A DNA stretch of 6,934 nt. It comes from CAZZCN01 sp964652975. Lineage in GTDB: Bacteria; Bacillota; Clostridia; Saccharofermentanales; UBA5734. Below, piece by piece: positions 1 through 6,536 of this stretch. The translations under genes were made by a program, and so were the position numbers. The stretch is taken from NCBI GenBank assembly GCA_964652975.1, contig CAZZCN010000119.1, forward strand, positions 1-6,934. The letters are read 5' to 3'. Position 1 is the first letter of the stretch. Each line of letters opens with the position of its first letter. The notes beneath the pieces were generated by a model. That model saw nothing but the letters and a program-made list of their open reading frames with translations, ran no database searches and was not told the DNA's origin.

Positions 1-1257
1 CTTTGAAGTAATGCAACCCTTGTTGTTGGTCTGTTCAAGTATCAGACCTCCTACAGACAATACTATACCAAGCCCTATCGATATGGCAAGGTATAGAAGA
101 AAGAATCCTGGGCTAATAACACCAAATATGAATGAGACAGGTATGGCAATGTAACCTGCTGTCTCGACTATTGCTCCCAGGAATTCGAAAATCCATGAAT
201 ATGGTATTGCGAAAAGCCCGGTAAATCCATATCTGGGATTCAAAAACATTCTCTTGTGCGATAAAAGCGTGTCCATTAGACCTATCTGCCATCTTCTCCT
301 TTGCGTCCGCAAATCTCTGATGTTAGAGGGGCCCCAGGTCCAGCATACAGCGTTTTCGGAAAATATTATTGCGTACTTTTTCTTTCTTTCATGCATATAT
401 CTATGTATTCTTACAACTATCTCCATGTCTTCACCGACGCAGTTCACCTTATATCCACCCACATCGATTGCAACCTGCTTGTTGAAAACACCGAAGGCGC
501 CGGATACTATAAGAATTGAGTTTGCCGGACCCCAACTTATCCTTCCTCCGAAAAACGCTCTGAAATACTCGATTATCTGGAATTTTTCTAACGACCCCTG
601 AGGAATTTTGAATCTTTGCCATGCCCCGCCCTCAATTACCGACCCGTTTGAAATCCTTATCATACCGCCTGCAACAACTGTATTGGTATCCTTCAGGAAT
701 TCGGTGGCGAGAATTAGAACTGCATCTTTTTCTAACCGTGAATCAGCATCTATGCTAACAAACAAAGGGTATTTCGACGCGTTGATTCCCGCGTTCAGTG
801 CGTCCGCCTTACCTCCGTGTTCCTTGTTGATGTATAGAAGTCTTGGGTATTGTGGATTGTAAAAAAACTGTTTCACATTCTGAGTGGCAATGGATATTTT
901 AACCGGTGCAACGATCTCTTCAAGGTCGAATGCTTCGATTATGATGTCGTTCGTGCTGTCGGTTGAACCGTCATTTATAACAATAAGCTCATATTCAGGG
1001 TAGTTCAAGTCCATCAGTGAATCGATGCTTTTAACTATGTTTGTCTGCTCGTTGAATGCAGGCAGCAAAACAGATACCGGCATAAGATTTTCGGAGTCCG
1101 CATATCTCGAATAGTCTTCGGCAGGCTTTCTACGTCTTGCCTGTTTGATCTTATAGTAAGAGATAATAAGCTGAAGTATGTAAATCAAGCTTAAAATCAA
1201 AGTATATATCAGACAAAAAACATTGAACCAGAATAAACCTTTTATAAGTAGATCCAT
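1..1257 (-). CDS. Processive-type family 2 glycosyltransferase, membrane bound (3' end outside window)
   Basis: Starts at the ATG at 1257-1255 and stays open to the window edge, giving 419 residues with no stop. A hydrophobic segment at residues 8-34 precedes a GT-A domain at about 60-325. Its GT2 motifs are NDGSTDST (95-102), GGKADALNAG (148-157), the metal/nucleotide-sugar DAD (170-172), SGAFG (252-256), GED with the likely catalytic Asp (275-277), and QRRRW (319-323), the Q-x-x-R-W acceptor motif of processive synthases. Two or more membrane segments follow from about 346 to 405. This is the architecture of cellulose, poly-N-acetylglucosamine and hyaluronan synthases, which polymerise a nucleotide sugar on the cytoplasmic face and thread the chain through the membrane. 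The sugar cannot be read from the motifs. The ATG overlaps the stop of the HEAT gene by one base (TGATG), with GGAG at 1268-1265 seven bases upstream, so the two are translationally coupled. No PilZ domain is visible in the part present; the missing C-terminus could carry one. Confidence 0.92.
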   Translation of the reverse strand, partial: MDLLIKGLFWFNVFCLIYTLILSLIYILQLIISYYKIKQARRRKPAEDYSRYADSENLMPVSVLLPAFNEQTNIVKSIDSLMDLNYPEYELIVINDGSTDSTNDIIIEAFDLEEIVAPVKISIATQNVKQFFYNPQYPRLLYINKEHGGKADALNAGINASKYPLFVSIDADSRLEKDAVLILATEFLKDTNTVVAGGMIRISNGSVIEGGAWQRFKIPQGSLEKFQIIEYFRAFFGGRISWGPANSILIVSGAFGVFNKQVAIDVGGYKVNCVGEDMEIVVRIHRYMHERKKKYAIIFSENAVCWTWGPSNIRDLRTQRRRWQIGLMDTLLSHKRMFLNPRYGFTGLFAIPYSWIFEFLGAIVETAGYIAIPVSFIFGVISPGFFLLYLAISIGLGIVLSVGGLILEQTNNKGCITSK

Positions 1258-2378
1258 CAAACCACTCCACGCAACTGCGTTCCTTTAGATGTGTCGTGAT
1301 ACAGGGCGTTTCTTACGACTTCTATTGCATATTTGTCATAATCATGAAGTATCCTGTTGACATATATCCGGCTTTGGTCCATCAATACAAGTGAATTTGC
1401 GGCATTGTATCTGACCCACCACTGGCTGTCCTTGGTCGAACGGGCTACAGCCTCCAGTGTGTTGGTGGTGACTGTGTTTCTGAGGGCCTTGACGGCTGCA
1501 GACCTGATTTCCCATTCTGTGCTGCGTGATGCAACTATCAATTCATGCTCGAATTCAACATTACCAAGTTCACCTAAAGCCTTGATTGCGGCTATTTTTA
1601 GATTTTTGCCACCATCTATAAGATATCTGCCGTATGTCGGTGCAAGGTCCCCTAGTCTGTATTTTGCAAGAGCCTTGACAACCGATGCCTTGATATATTC
1701 GTTACTGTTGCCAAGGAGCTTTCTGGCAAGCTGATTCATATCGCCTGTATATTCTTCTAAAAGTTCGACGGTCACCCTGTGGGAAAGTTCATGATTGTCG
1801 GCAAATTTTCTTATTGCTGCCATAACTCCTTCTTCATCTCCCAGTGATGAGAGCGTAAGGGCTGCATTGTAAGTCAGTTCCTTGTTTTTTGATGTAATAT
1901 GCTTTCTTATCTTTGGGATTTCGCTTTCTGCAAAAAAGTCAGAAAGCATTCTGCAGGCAAAGGATTTGTCGTATATATTGCCGTTTCGCAAAAGATCAAG
2001 GTAGAAGTCCACAGGTTTTATGTACGTAAAAATTAAATAAAACGATCTTTGTCTTTCGTCCATAAGTGATACATCATCACCAGAAAGCATCCCGCTTAGG
2101 TTTTCGGACAGGATGTCCATTTTTGTCCTGTTGCTTCTTATGTAATCCTTGAGGTCTGAAACCTCCTGCCGTCTGCTAGCCTTTGTCGGCGAATTGATTA
2201 TTGCATTGACCCTTGCCTTGATCTCTACTCCTGCCTTCCGCTCTCTGCGATTGGCAGCCTCGTTTTTTACGGACAGATAATAAAGCCAGATCATTTCTAA
2301 AACCACCATGGCAACACAGGTTATTATTAAGATATATGCAATATTATCCAACACTTGTTTTTCGTCTCTCCAATCCAT
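1257..2378 (-). CDS. Membrane-anchored HEAT-repeat protein, partner of the GT2 synthase
   Basis: 373 residues. One hydrophobic segment at about 12-36 is followed by a basic stretch (RRERK, 44-48), suggesting an N-terminal anchor with the bulk of the protein in the cytoplasm. From about 120 to the end it is alpha-helical with repeated HEAT-like units: roughly 163-190, 226-254, 258-284, 287-312 and 317-345. Typical repeat cores are YNAALTLSSLGD, IKASVVKAL, IAAIKALGELGN, IRSAAVKAL and VRYNAANSL. HEAT solenoids are protein-interaction scaffolds, with no enzymatic motif expected or seen. The one-base overlap with the GT2 gene implies matched synthesis and probably physical partnership with the synthase; that role is inferred. 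The ATG at 2378 has no recognisable Shine-Dalgarno sequence. A GTG at 2354 in the same frame has GGAGAG 11 bases upstream and would remove 8 residues without affecting the membrane segment. I keep the ATG. Confidence 0.88.
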   Translation of the reverse strand: MDWRDEKQVLDNIAYILIITCVAMVVLEMIWLYYLSVKNEAANRRERKAGVEIKARVNAIINSPTKASRRQEVSDLKDYIRSNRTKMDILSENLSGMLSGDDVSLMDERQRSFYLIFTYIKPVDFYLDLLRNGNIYDKSFACRMLSDFFAESEIPKIRKHITSKNKELTYNAALTLSSLGDEEGVMAAIRKFADNHELSHRVTVELLEEYTGDMNQLARKLLGNSNEYIKASVVKALAKYRLGDLAPTYGRYLIDGGKNLKIAAIKALGELGNVEFEHELIVASRSTEWEIRSAAVKALRNTVTTNTLEAVARSTKDSQWWVRYNAANSLVLMDQSRIYVNRILHDYDKYAIEVVRNALYHDTSKGTQLRGVV

Positions 2379-2427
2379 TTAATGACTATATTTTTAAATA
2401 AAAACAACTAATTGCTTTTTCTATTTT

Positions 2428-4737
2428 TTATGAAATCACCCTGTTAGGATAGCTTTGTCTGATTTTGATTATCTTGTCCATGCATTTTGCAAATGCATTT
2501 GAGACCGCAGGATCAAATTGTGTCCCGGCTTTCTCCAGTATCAGCCCGCATGCTTCCTGAACTGTCCATGTATCCTTGTACGTCCTGTTGCTGGTAAGTG
2601 CGTCAAAAACATCCGCAACAGCAGTGATTCTTGCATATAGATGTATATCCTGTCCCTTCAGCCCAAGGTATCCTTCACCGTTCCATCTTTCGTGATGCTG
2701 CAAAGCAATAATCGATGCCGCCCTCATTAATTCTCCCTGAGATTTGGTAAGCATGTTATGTCCATAGATAACATGCTGTTTTATGGTGTCGAATTCCTCG
2801 CCTGAAAGATTCCCTCTTTTCTGTATGAGGTTCTCAGGGATTGCAAGCTTGCCTACATCGTGCATCATTGATGCTATATAAACAATTCTGGTCTCTTCTT
2901 CCGGTAGTCCATAAGCTTCGCATATTGTCTTGACATATTCAGCCACCCTTTTGATATGAAATCCGGTCTCCTCCGACTTTGATTCGGACATTTCAGCTAA
3001 GTGTGTGAATATTGATTCTTGTGTCTGTGCCACTTCCTTTTTTAGTTTTAGGTTATCGAGTGCAATTGAAATATTGGAATAAGCTATCGTTAGGATATTC
3101 TTCAGGTTCTCTGATATGCCGCCGTGTATCCCTTCAAAATAGATGATTGCGACCAGTTGATTGGTCACAAAAAGCGAAATCACCAGGTAGCTTCCGCCAA
3201 AGTAAATCCCTTCGCTTAAGTTGTTGGAATGCTTTTTCTCATACATTTCATATTTACAGTCCAATACACCTCCGGAATTGTATATCTCTTCGAATTTCCT
3301 GTCCTTCTTAAGTGCAATACTTACTTCCAGTTCCGCCTTATACTCTGTAACAAGTGTGTTCTTGTCGTTATACGGCATATCCAGTCTTTCCTGCTCGTCG
3401 CTTTCAATAAGCTTTTTGACTCCGATGGCGGTCTGTATGCAAAACTCATCAAGCTGCTGCTGGGTAAAAATCCCTGCACTGACAGCGATTGCCTTCTCAA
3501 TCCATACCCTGTTGCGCTTGATCTGCTCGTTTCTCTCATCAATTCTGACATTAACATAAATCGACTGTGACAGTGAGAGCATAAGCAATGAAAACGCGTA
3601 GATCAACAGACCGGCAATGCTGACCGGTCCAAACCCAGGTAAAATTTTAATAACTGAGTTGATGAGGTCATAGGATGTCAGCAAGACAACCAGAATAAAT
3701 GAAAAATACAGCATCTTTTCTCTTGAATGATTCTCCTTGAGAAGCCTTCTGTAATATGGCAAAATCAGCAAGGCTGCGATAGTTATAAAAGCCGCATACC
3801 CTATGTTGACAATCTCCCACCCGGATTTCGGCATCAATATCACATATGAAATTGTTGCCAAAGCCATCAAAGAAATTATCACTTTAGGGAACAGATTTCT
3901 GTTCCTTGACGCCCATAGGCTCGTAGAAAAAACCAGAAAAACCAAAAAAACCAAAACCGATTGCGAAACGCCGGGATAAATGAGTTCCTCGGATGATTGA
4001 AAAAACAGAAGATTGAAAATTCCGGAAAAATAAAGCCTTGAAGTCACCATATAAATAAACGAGGTCAAAAATATAATAATCCCTGAAAGTGAAATTTTGC
4101 CTAGATTCCGAAGTTTTATGGACAGAAAAACAGCCAGCACGAAAATTCCCAGGCCAATAAGTGCAAATAGCAATGAAATTATAATTCCACCGGTGTTTGA
4201 TGCTCTTTTAATTTCGTCGATTCTTGCATTCTCGGCAATCCCAACACTTATATCAAATATAAATCCTGAAACTGCGATTATCCTCAGTTCTCCGCTGCCA
4301 GTGCCCGACGGCAATGGATATTTAATCATTTTAAGTCTGGTAAGTGGATTTGTATAAAATGTCCCTGTTAGTTCCAACCCGTCAAAAAAGACATTAATGT
4401 CATCGGACTGGGTATGTATATATACAGTGTCTTCATTTTTATTTATATTCACAATAGAAGTCAATAAGACAAACTTGTCCATGACTGGTTTTCTTATGCC
4501 GGTAAATTCATCTGACTGTTTCCACTGCGGATTTTCTTGTGTTATGTCCGGCAGTGTCCGTCCTGTGACATATTTCCAGCTGGTCACCATGTTCTGCCTG
4601 GAGCCTATTTCATAATTGAAAGAGGTGGTTAACGAGATGTTCGATAAAAAAATCAAAACACCGAATGTAAGTATCGCGAAAGACATTATAACTGCAAAGC
4701 GAATGGATATTTGATTGTAAAGTCTGTTTACAGCCAT
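2428..4737 (-). CDS. 7TMR-DISM-type membrane receptor with GAF-like and HD-GYP c-di-GMP phosphodiesterase domains
   Basis: 769 residues from the ATG at 4737; an in-frame ATG at 4770 lies upstream of a strong GAGAGGGG site and is unlikely to be used. Order: membrane segment at 15-33; a beta-rich extracytoplasmic domain at about 35-180; seven hydrophobic helices at about 183-391, as in 7TM receptors with diverse intracellular modules; a charged linker; a GAF-like region at about 415-560; and HD-GYP from about 575. The metal-site residues are present: E590 and H594 (ETGFH), H626-D627 (HDVGK), H655, H660, H681-H682 (HHERWNG) and D709, plus GxxFDP at 738-743. HD-GYP enzymes hydrolyse c-di-GMP to pGpG or GMP, so this is predicted to lower c-di-GMP in response to an external ligand. 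The diagnostic GYP is GYL here (689-691), and the usual Pro after the DI of GxxI-P is His (698-699). Activity is therefore likely but not certain. It lies 68 bp after the coiled-coil gene and 49 bp before the HEAT gene. Confidence 0.93.
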   Translation of the reverse strand: MAVNRLYNQISIRFAVIMSFAILTFGVLIFLSNISLTTSFNYEIGSRQNMVTSWKYVTGRTLPDITQENPQWKQSDEFTGIRKPVMDKFVLLTSIVNINKNEDTVYIHTQSDDINVFFDGLELTGTFYTNPLTRLKMIKYPLPSGTGSGELRIIAVSGFIFDISVGIAENARIDEIKRASNTGGIIISLLFALIGLGIFVLAVFLSIKLRNLGKISLSGIIIFLTSFIYMVTSRLYFSGIFNLLFFQSSEELIYPGVSQSVLVFLVFLVFSTSLWASRNRNLFPKVIISLMALATISYVILMPKSGWEIVNIGYAAFITIAALLILPYYRRLLKENHSREKMLYFSFILVVLLTSYDLINSVIKILPGFGPVSIAGLLIYAFSLLMLSLSQSIYVNVRIDERNEQIKRNRVWIEKAIAVSAGIFTQQQLDEFCIQTAIGVKKLIESDEQERLDMPYNDKNTLVTEYKAELEVSIALKKDRKFEEIYNSGGVLDCKYEMYEKKHSNNLSEGIYFGGSYLVISLFVTNQLVAIIYFEGIHGGISENLKNILTIAYSNISIALDNLKLKKEVAQTQESIFTHLAEMSESKSEETGFHIKRVAEYVKTICEAYGLPEEETRIVYIASMMHDVGKLAIPENLIQKRGNLSGEEFDTIKQHVIYGHNMLTKSQGELMRAASIIALQHHERWNGEGYLGLKGQDIHLYARITAVADVFDALTSNRTYKDTWTVQEACGLILEKAGTQFDPAVSNAFAKCMDKIIKIRQSYPNRVIS

Positions 4738-4744
4738 TTCGGGT

Positions 4745-4752
4745 CCCCTCTC
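4745..4752 (-). promoter_or_regulatory. Ribosome binding site that fixes the HD-GYP gene start
   Basis: GAGAGGGG ends seven bases before the ATG at 4737. The upstream in-frame ATG at 4770 would place this site inside the coding region and has no comparable purine tract of its own. This supports the 769-residue form beginning MAVNRLYN. Confidence 0.75.
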
Positions 4753-4805
4753 AAAAAGAAGAACAGTCAAGTCTCAATTCCTATAAGTCAATTTGGCAAG
4801 GCAAT

Positions 4806-6227
4806 CTATTTGAGATTGGCGTATTTGTCCAATATTTCTTTGATACTTGGCTTTTTGCCATGTGTGGATCTGGCATCGCCCGAAACAGAGGTCTTTGAAT
4901 TCTTGCTTTCTGCGATACCTTGCTTGTTGTCTGTATCCAGCAGGTTGTCTGTAGATTCACTCGAAGAATCATTGCTGTTATCCGCGGTTGTACGCGGATT
5001 TGAAAATGTGTATCTGTGTCCGGCTACCGAATCCCTTTTGTACTTTTTCTCGATTTCAGAAAAGTACAATCTGTACTTTTCGCGCTCCATCCGCTCTCGT
5101 TCACTGCGAAGTTCATGTTCTTCCAGCTCTGTATTTTGTATTCTTCTGGGCTCGGGTATGATTTTATCCGTAGAATCCGGTTCTTTGTCTGATGAAGCTT
5201 CTGTTATCGGTTGTGTGTTGTTTAAGTCGTCATCGGACTGATATGGCTCAGGAATCGGTGGCTTTTCATGCATTTTACTACTGTTGTCTATAATCTCCTG
5301 CTGCATTTGGATAGTGCTTCTAAGCTCCTCGATTTGAGTGGCGAATTCTGAAAGTTTATTATTTAGTTCCTCGTTGTCAACTTTGCTCTCATTGTTATCA
5401 ATTGCATCAGATCTACCGCTGTCTGTAAAGATCTCCACGGTCTCGCTTAATTCCGGCGTTATATTTGGAATTGTCTCTTCCTGTTCCACGGAATAGGGAT
5501 TGAATCCGTTGCTTATCTTGGCCTTCAGGTTTTCTTTAATCTCATCCAGTCTTGCATAAGGATCGTCTGAAATTGACGGTTTTTCATCAAATTTCTCCAG
5601 ATTGTTTCGAAGCAGCTTAACTGTGCCTTCCATCTCGTATGCAAGCTGTGAGATGGCTCTCCGTTTCTGGCTGATTTGATTCGAAATTGCTAAATATTCT
5701 TCCCTTGATTTTATTATCTCATCAAAAAAAATATCAACCGCTTCGTTTGTCTTTATCTGCGCATCGGATTTGATCATATCCGTATAATTCTTCGCATCAA
5801 CATAGAGCTGTCCTATTCTTCTGACGCCTTCTTCATATGCAGCATCATTTAAAACCTGTCTGCCTGACAGAAGTGAATCCCCGTTCTTTGGTTCCTGATT
5901 CTTGATTGCTCTGTCCTTCTGTTCTATCTGTGCCGACAGATCGGCTATCTGTGCATTTTTCGCTTCTATAACTCCTGCCAGTTGCTGCGCAAGCGCTTTC
6001 TTCTGATCAAGCTCACCTCTTAGCAATTCGATGGATTTCTCCTTCAATTTGATGTCTGCACCTAACTGTTCAACAGACCTTTTTGCTGTTTCGTTGGAGA
6101 GGCCCAGTTCGATTTCCATCATTTCTATCCTGGATTGCGTACTTTCCTTTTCTTCAGACCACTGCGTTATCATCTGGTCTACCGCTTTACGCCTGTATCC
6201 GCCGAACAATGCCTTTTTGATATTCAT
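4806..6227 (-). CDS. DivIVA-like coiled-coil protein, possible polar or septal scaffold
   Basis: 473 residues from the ATG at 6227, with no signal peptide or membrane segment. The N-terminus (ALFGGYRRKAVDQMI, residues 6-20) resembles the short conserved DivIVA/GpsB-type motif that precedes the first coiled coil, though it lacks the fuller DivIVA membrane-binding loop. A long heptad-rich helix follows at about 22-110, then a second helical region at about 120-215. After this come low-complexity acidic segments (about 215-285 and 316-360) broken by a short coiled coil (285-315). A highly charged helix lies at about 363-398, then a Ser/Asp/Asn-rich stretch. The chain ends in a distinct tail, KPSIKEILDKYANLK (459-473), that looks like a short interaction peptide. 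DivIVA proteins recognise negatively curved membrane and recruit partners, including polysaccharide synthases at hyphal tips in Streptomyces. First gene of the operon, preceded by a structured leader. The resemblance is to a short motif only, so 'coiled-coil protein' is the safe description. Confidence 0.82.
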   Translation of the reverse strand: MNIKKALFGGYRRKAVDQMITQWSEEKESTQSRIEMMEIELGLSNETAKRSVEQLGADIKLKEKSIELLRGELDQKKALAQQLAGVIEAKNAQIADLSAQIEQKDRAIKNQEPKNGDSLLSGRQVLNDAAYEEGVRRIGQLYVDAKNYTDMIKSDAQIKTNEAVDIFFDEIIKSREEYLAISNQISQKRRAISQLAYEMEGTVKLLRNNLEKFDEKPSISDDPYARLDEIKENLKAKISNGFNPYSVEQEETIPNITPELSETVEIFTDSGRSDAIDNNESKVDNEELNNKLSEFATQIEELRSTIQMQQEIIDNSSKMHEKPPIPEPYQSDDDLNNTQPITEASSDKEPDSTDKIIPEPRRIQNTELEEHELRSERERMEREKYRLYFSEIEKKYKRDSVAGHRYTFSNPRTTADNSNDSSSESTDNLLDTDNKQGIAESKNSKTSVSGDARSTHGKKPSIKEILDKYANLK

Positions 6228-6232
6228 TGTCA

Positions 6233-6239
6233 CCCCTCC
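6233..6239 (-). promoter_or_regulatory. Strong ribosome binding site of the operon's first gene
   Basis: GGAGGGG sits five bases before the ATG at 6227 and decides the start. The reading frame is open upstream to an ATG at 6278, but that ATG lies inside the predicted terminator hairpin of the leader, has no ribosome binding site, and would add 17 residues absent from a DivIVA-like N-terminus. Confidence 0.85.
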
Positions 6240-6255
6240 ACTTTCGCCTTCTGAT

Positions 6256-6287
6256 AAAAGAAAAAGCCACATATTCAAATGCAGCTT
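6256..6287 (-). terminator. Leader hairpin with U-tract, candidate riboswitch expression platform
   Basis: In the minus-strand transcript AAGCUGCAU (6287-6279) pairs with AUGUGGCUU (6272-6264) across a six-base loop (UUGAAU). The nine pairs include two adjacent G-U wobbles. A tract of UUUCUUUU follows directly (6263-6256). This is the form of an intrinsic terminator, and it lies between the promoter and the first gene. The left arm overlaps GUCAAG (6290-6285), which could close the upstream aptamer by pairing with 6355-6349, so the two helices may be mutually exclusive. If so, ligand binding would favour read-through. The wobble pairs make it a moderate, not strong, terminator. Confidence 0.55.
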
Positions 6288-6360
6288 GACGGTCTTAGTA
6301 TCGCTACCTTAGACTCAGAGCTTTGCGCCATCAGTTTTCGCTGATTTTGCCAAAGTTAGT
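6285..6360 (-). promoter_or_regulatory. Candidate class I c-di-GMP (GEMM-I) riboswitch aptamer, 3' half divergent
   Basis: Read on the minus strand, this leader shows the ordered hallmarks of the GEMM-I aptamer. GGCAAA (6351-6346) is followed by a hairpin AUCAG/CUGAU (6345-6341 with 6334-6330) whose CGAAAA loop contains GAAA. Next come GGCGCAAAGC (6329-6320), close to the invariant ACGCAAAGC, and then GUCUAAGG (6314-6307), matching the tetraloop-receptor strand. A second hairpin pairs GUCU with AGAC (6295-6292) and GGUA with UACU around a GCGA loop (6304-6301), leaving the AA platform expected of an 11-nt-type receptor. The second G of GGC (6350) corresponds to the ligand-contacting G20 of the class, which favours c-di-GMP over cGAMP. 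The conserved closing strand (GGUUaCC-like) is not evident; only a bulged helix of 6355-6349 with 6290-6285 is available. It precedes an operon encoding an HD-GYP protein and a polysaccharide synthase, both c-di-GMP-related. Confidence 0.6.
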
Positions 6361-6386
6361 AAATTCTTTTAAGTTAATACCCATCC

Positions 6387-6416
6387 ATTATATAATGTAT
6401 AAAGGATAAGTGTCAA
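6387..6416 (-). promoter_or_regulatory. Vegetative (sigma-A type) promoter of the polysaccharide operon
   Basis: A perfect TTGACA (6416-6411) and a perfect TATAAT (6392-6387) are separated by 18 bases in AT-rich DNA. Transcription would begin near 6380, giving a leader of about 150 bases before the first start codon. That is long enough to hold the predicted aptamer and terminator. A promoter this close to consensus fits control that acts mainly after initiation, at the leader. Confidence 0.85.
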
Positions 6417-6420
6417 GGAA

Positions 6421-6536
6421 AATATCGGCGGAAGGAAAGCAATTTTTTTGCTGGTTTTTGCTGTTTTGACCATTTACAATTTAAAGAGCTATCCAAAATT
6501 TAAGCGGGAAGTTTTGACTGTTTCGGCAGCGTCGAA
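6421..6536. other. Intergenic stretch between the mfd-side palindromes and the operon promoter
   Basis: I see no gene here. The plus strand has a short imperfect direct repeat of TTTTTGCTG (6444-6463) and a weak inverted repeat TTCG/CGAA (6522-6536). The longest minus-strand reading frame starting with ATG is 16 codons and has no ribosome binding site. A plus-strand frame crossing 6448-6735 runs antisense into mfd and has no family resemblance. Confidence 0.5.

Noticed and set aside
254..862. Plus-strand reading frames of 72-115 codons
   Set aside because: They lie antisense to the GT2 gene, whose frame carries all canonical glycosyltransferase motifs; they are shadows.
2379..2427. Terminator or promoter between the HD-GYP and HEAT genes
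   Set aside because: The 49-bp gap is AT-rich but has no stem before a T-run and no paired -35/-10 boxes, so operon continuity is preferred.
3931..3960. A-rich imperfect repeat, possible slippage or phase-variation tract
   Set aside because: It encodes the repeated LVFLVFLVF of a transmembrane helix; the longest run is seven A and the frame is intact, so hydrophobic codon use explains it.
4711..5241. Plus-strand 176-codon Ser/Leu-rich reading frame
   Set aside because: It is antisense to the acidic low-complexity part of the coiled-coil gene, which explains its Ser/Leu bias; no ribosome binding site or domain.
5724..5731. Run of eight A (T on the coding strand) in the coiled-coil gene
   Set aside because: It encodes Ile-Phe-Phe in an intact frame; one moderate homopolymer is not evidence of programmed slippage.
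6256..6380. Alternative riboswitch identities for the leader (c-di-GMP-II, c-di-AMP, purine, cobalamin, ZTP)
   Set aside because: None of their signature motifs are present, whereas the CGCAAAGC, UCUAAGG and GGCAAA elements occur in GEMM-I order.
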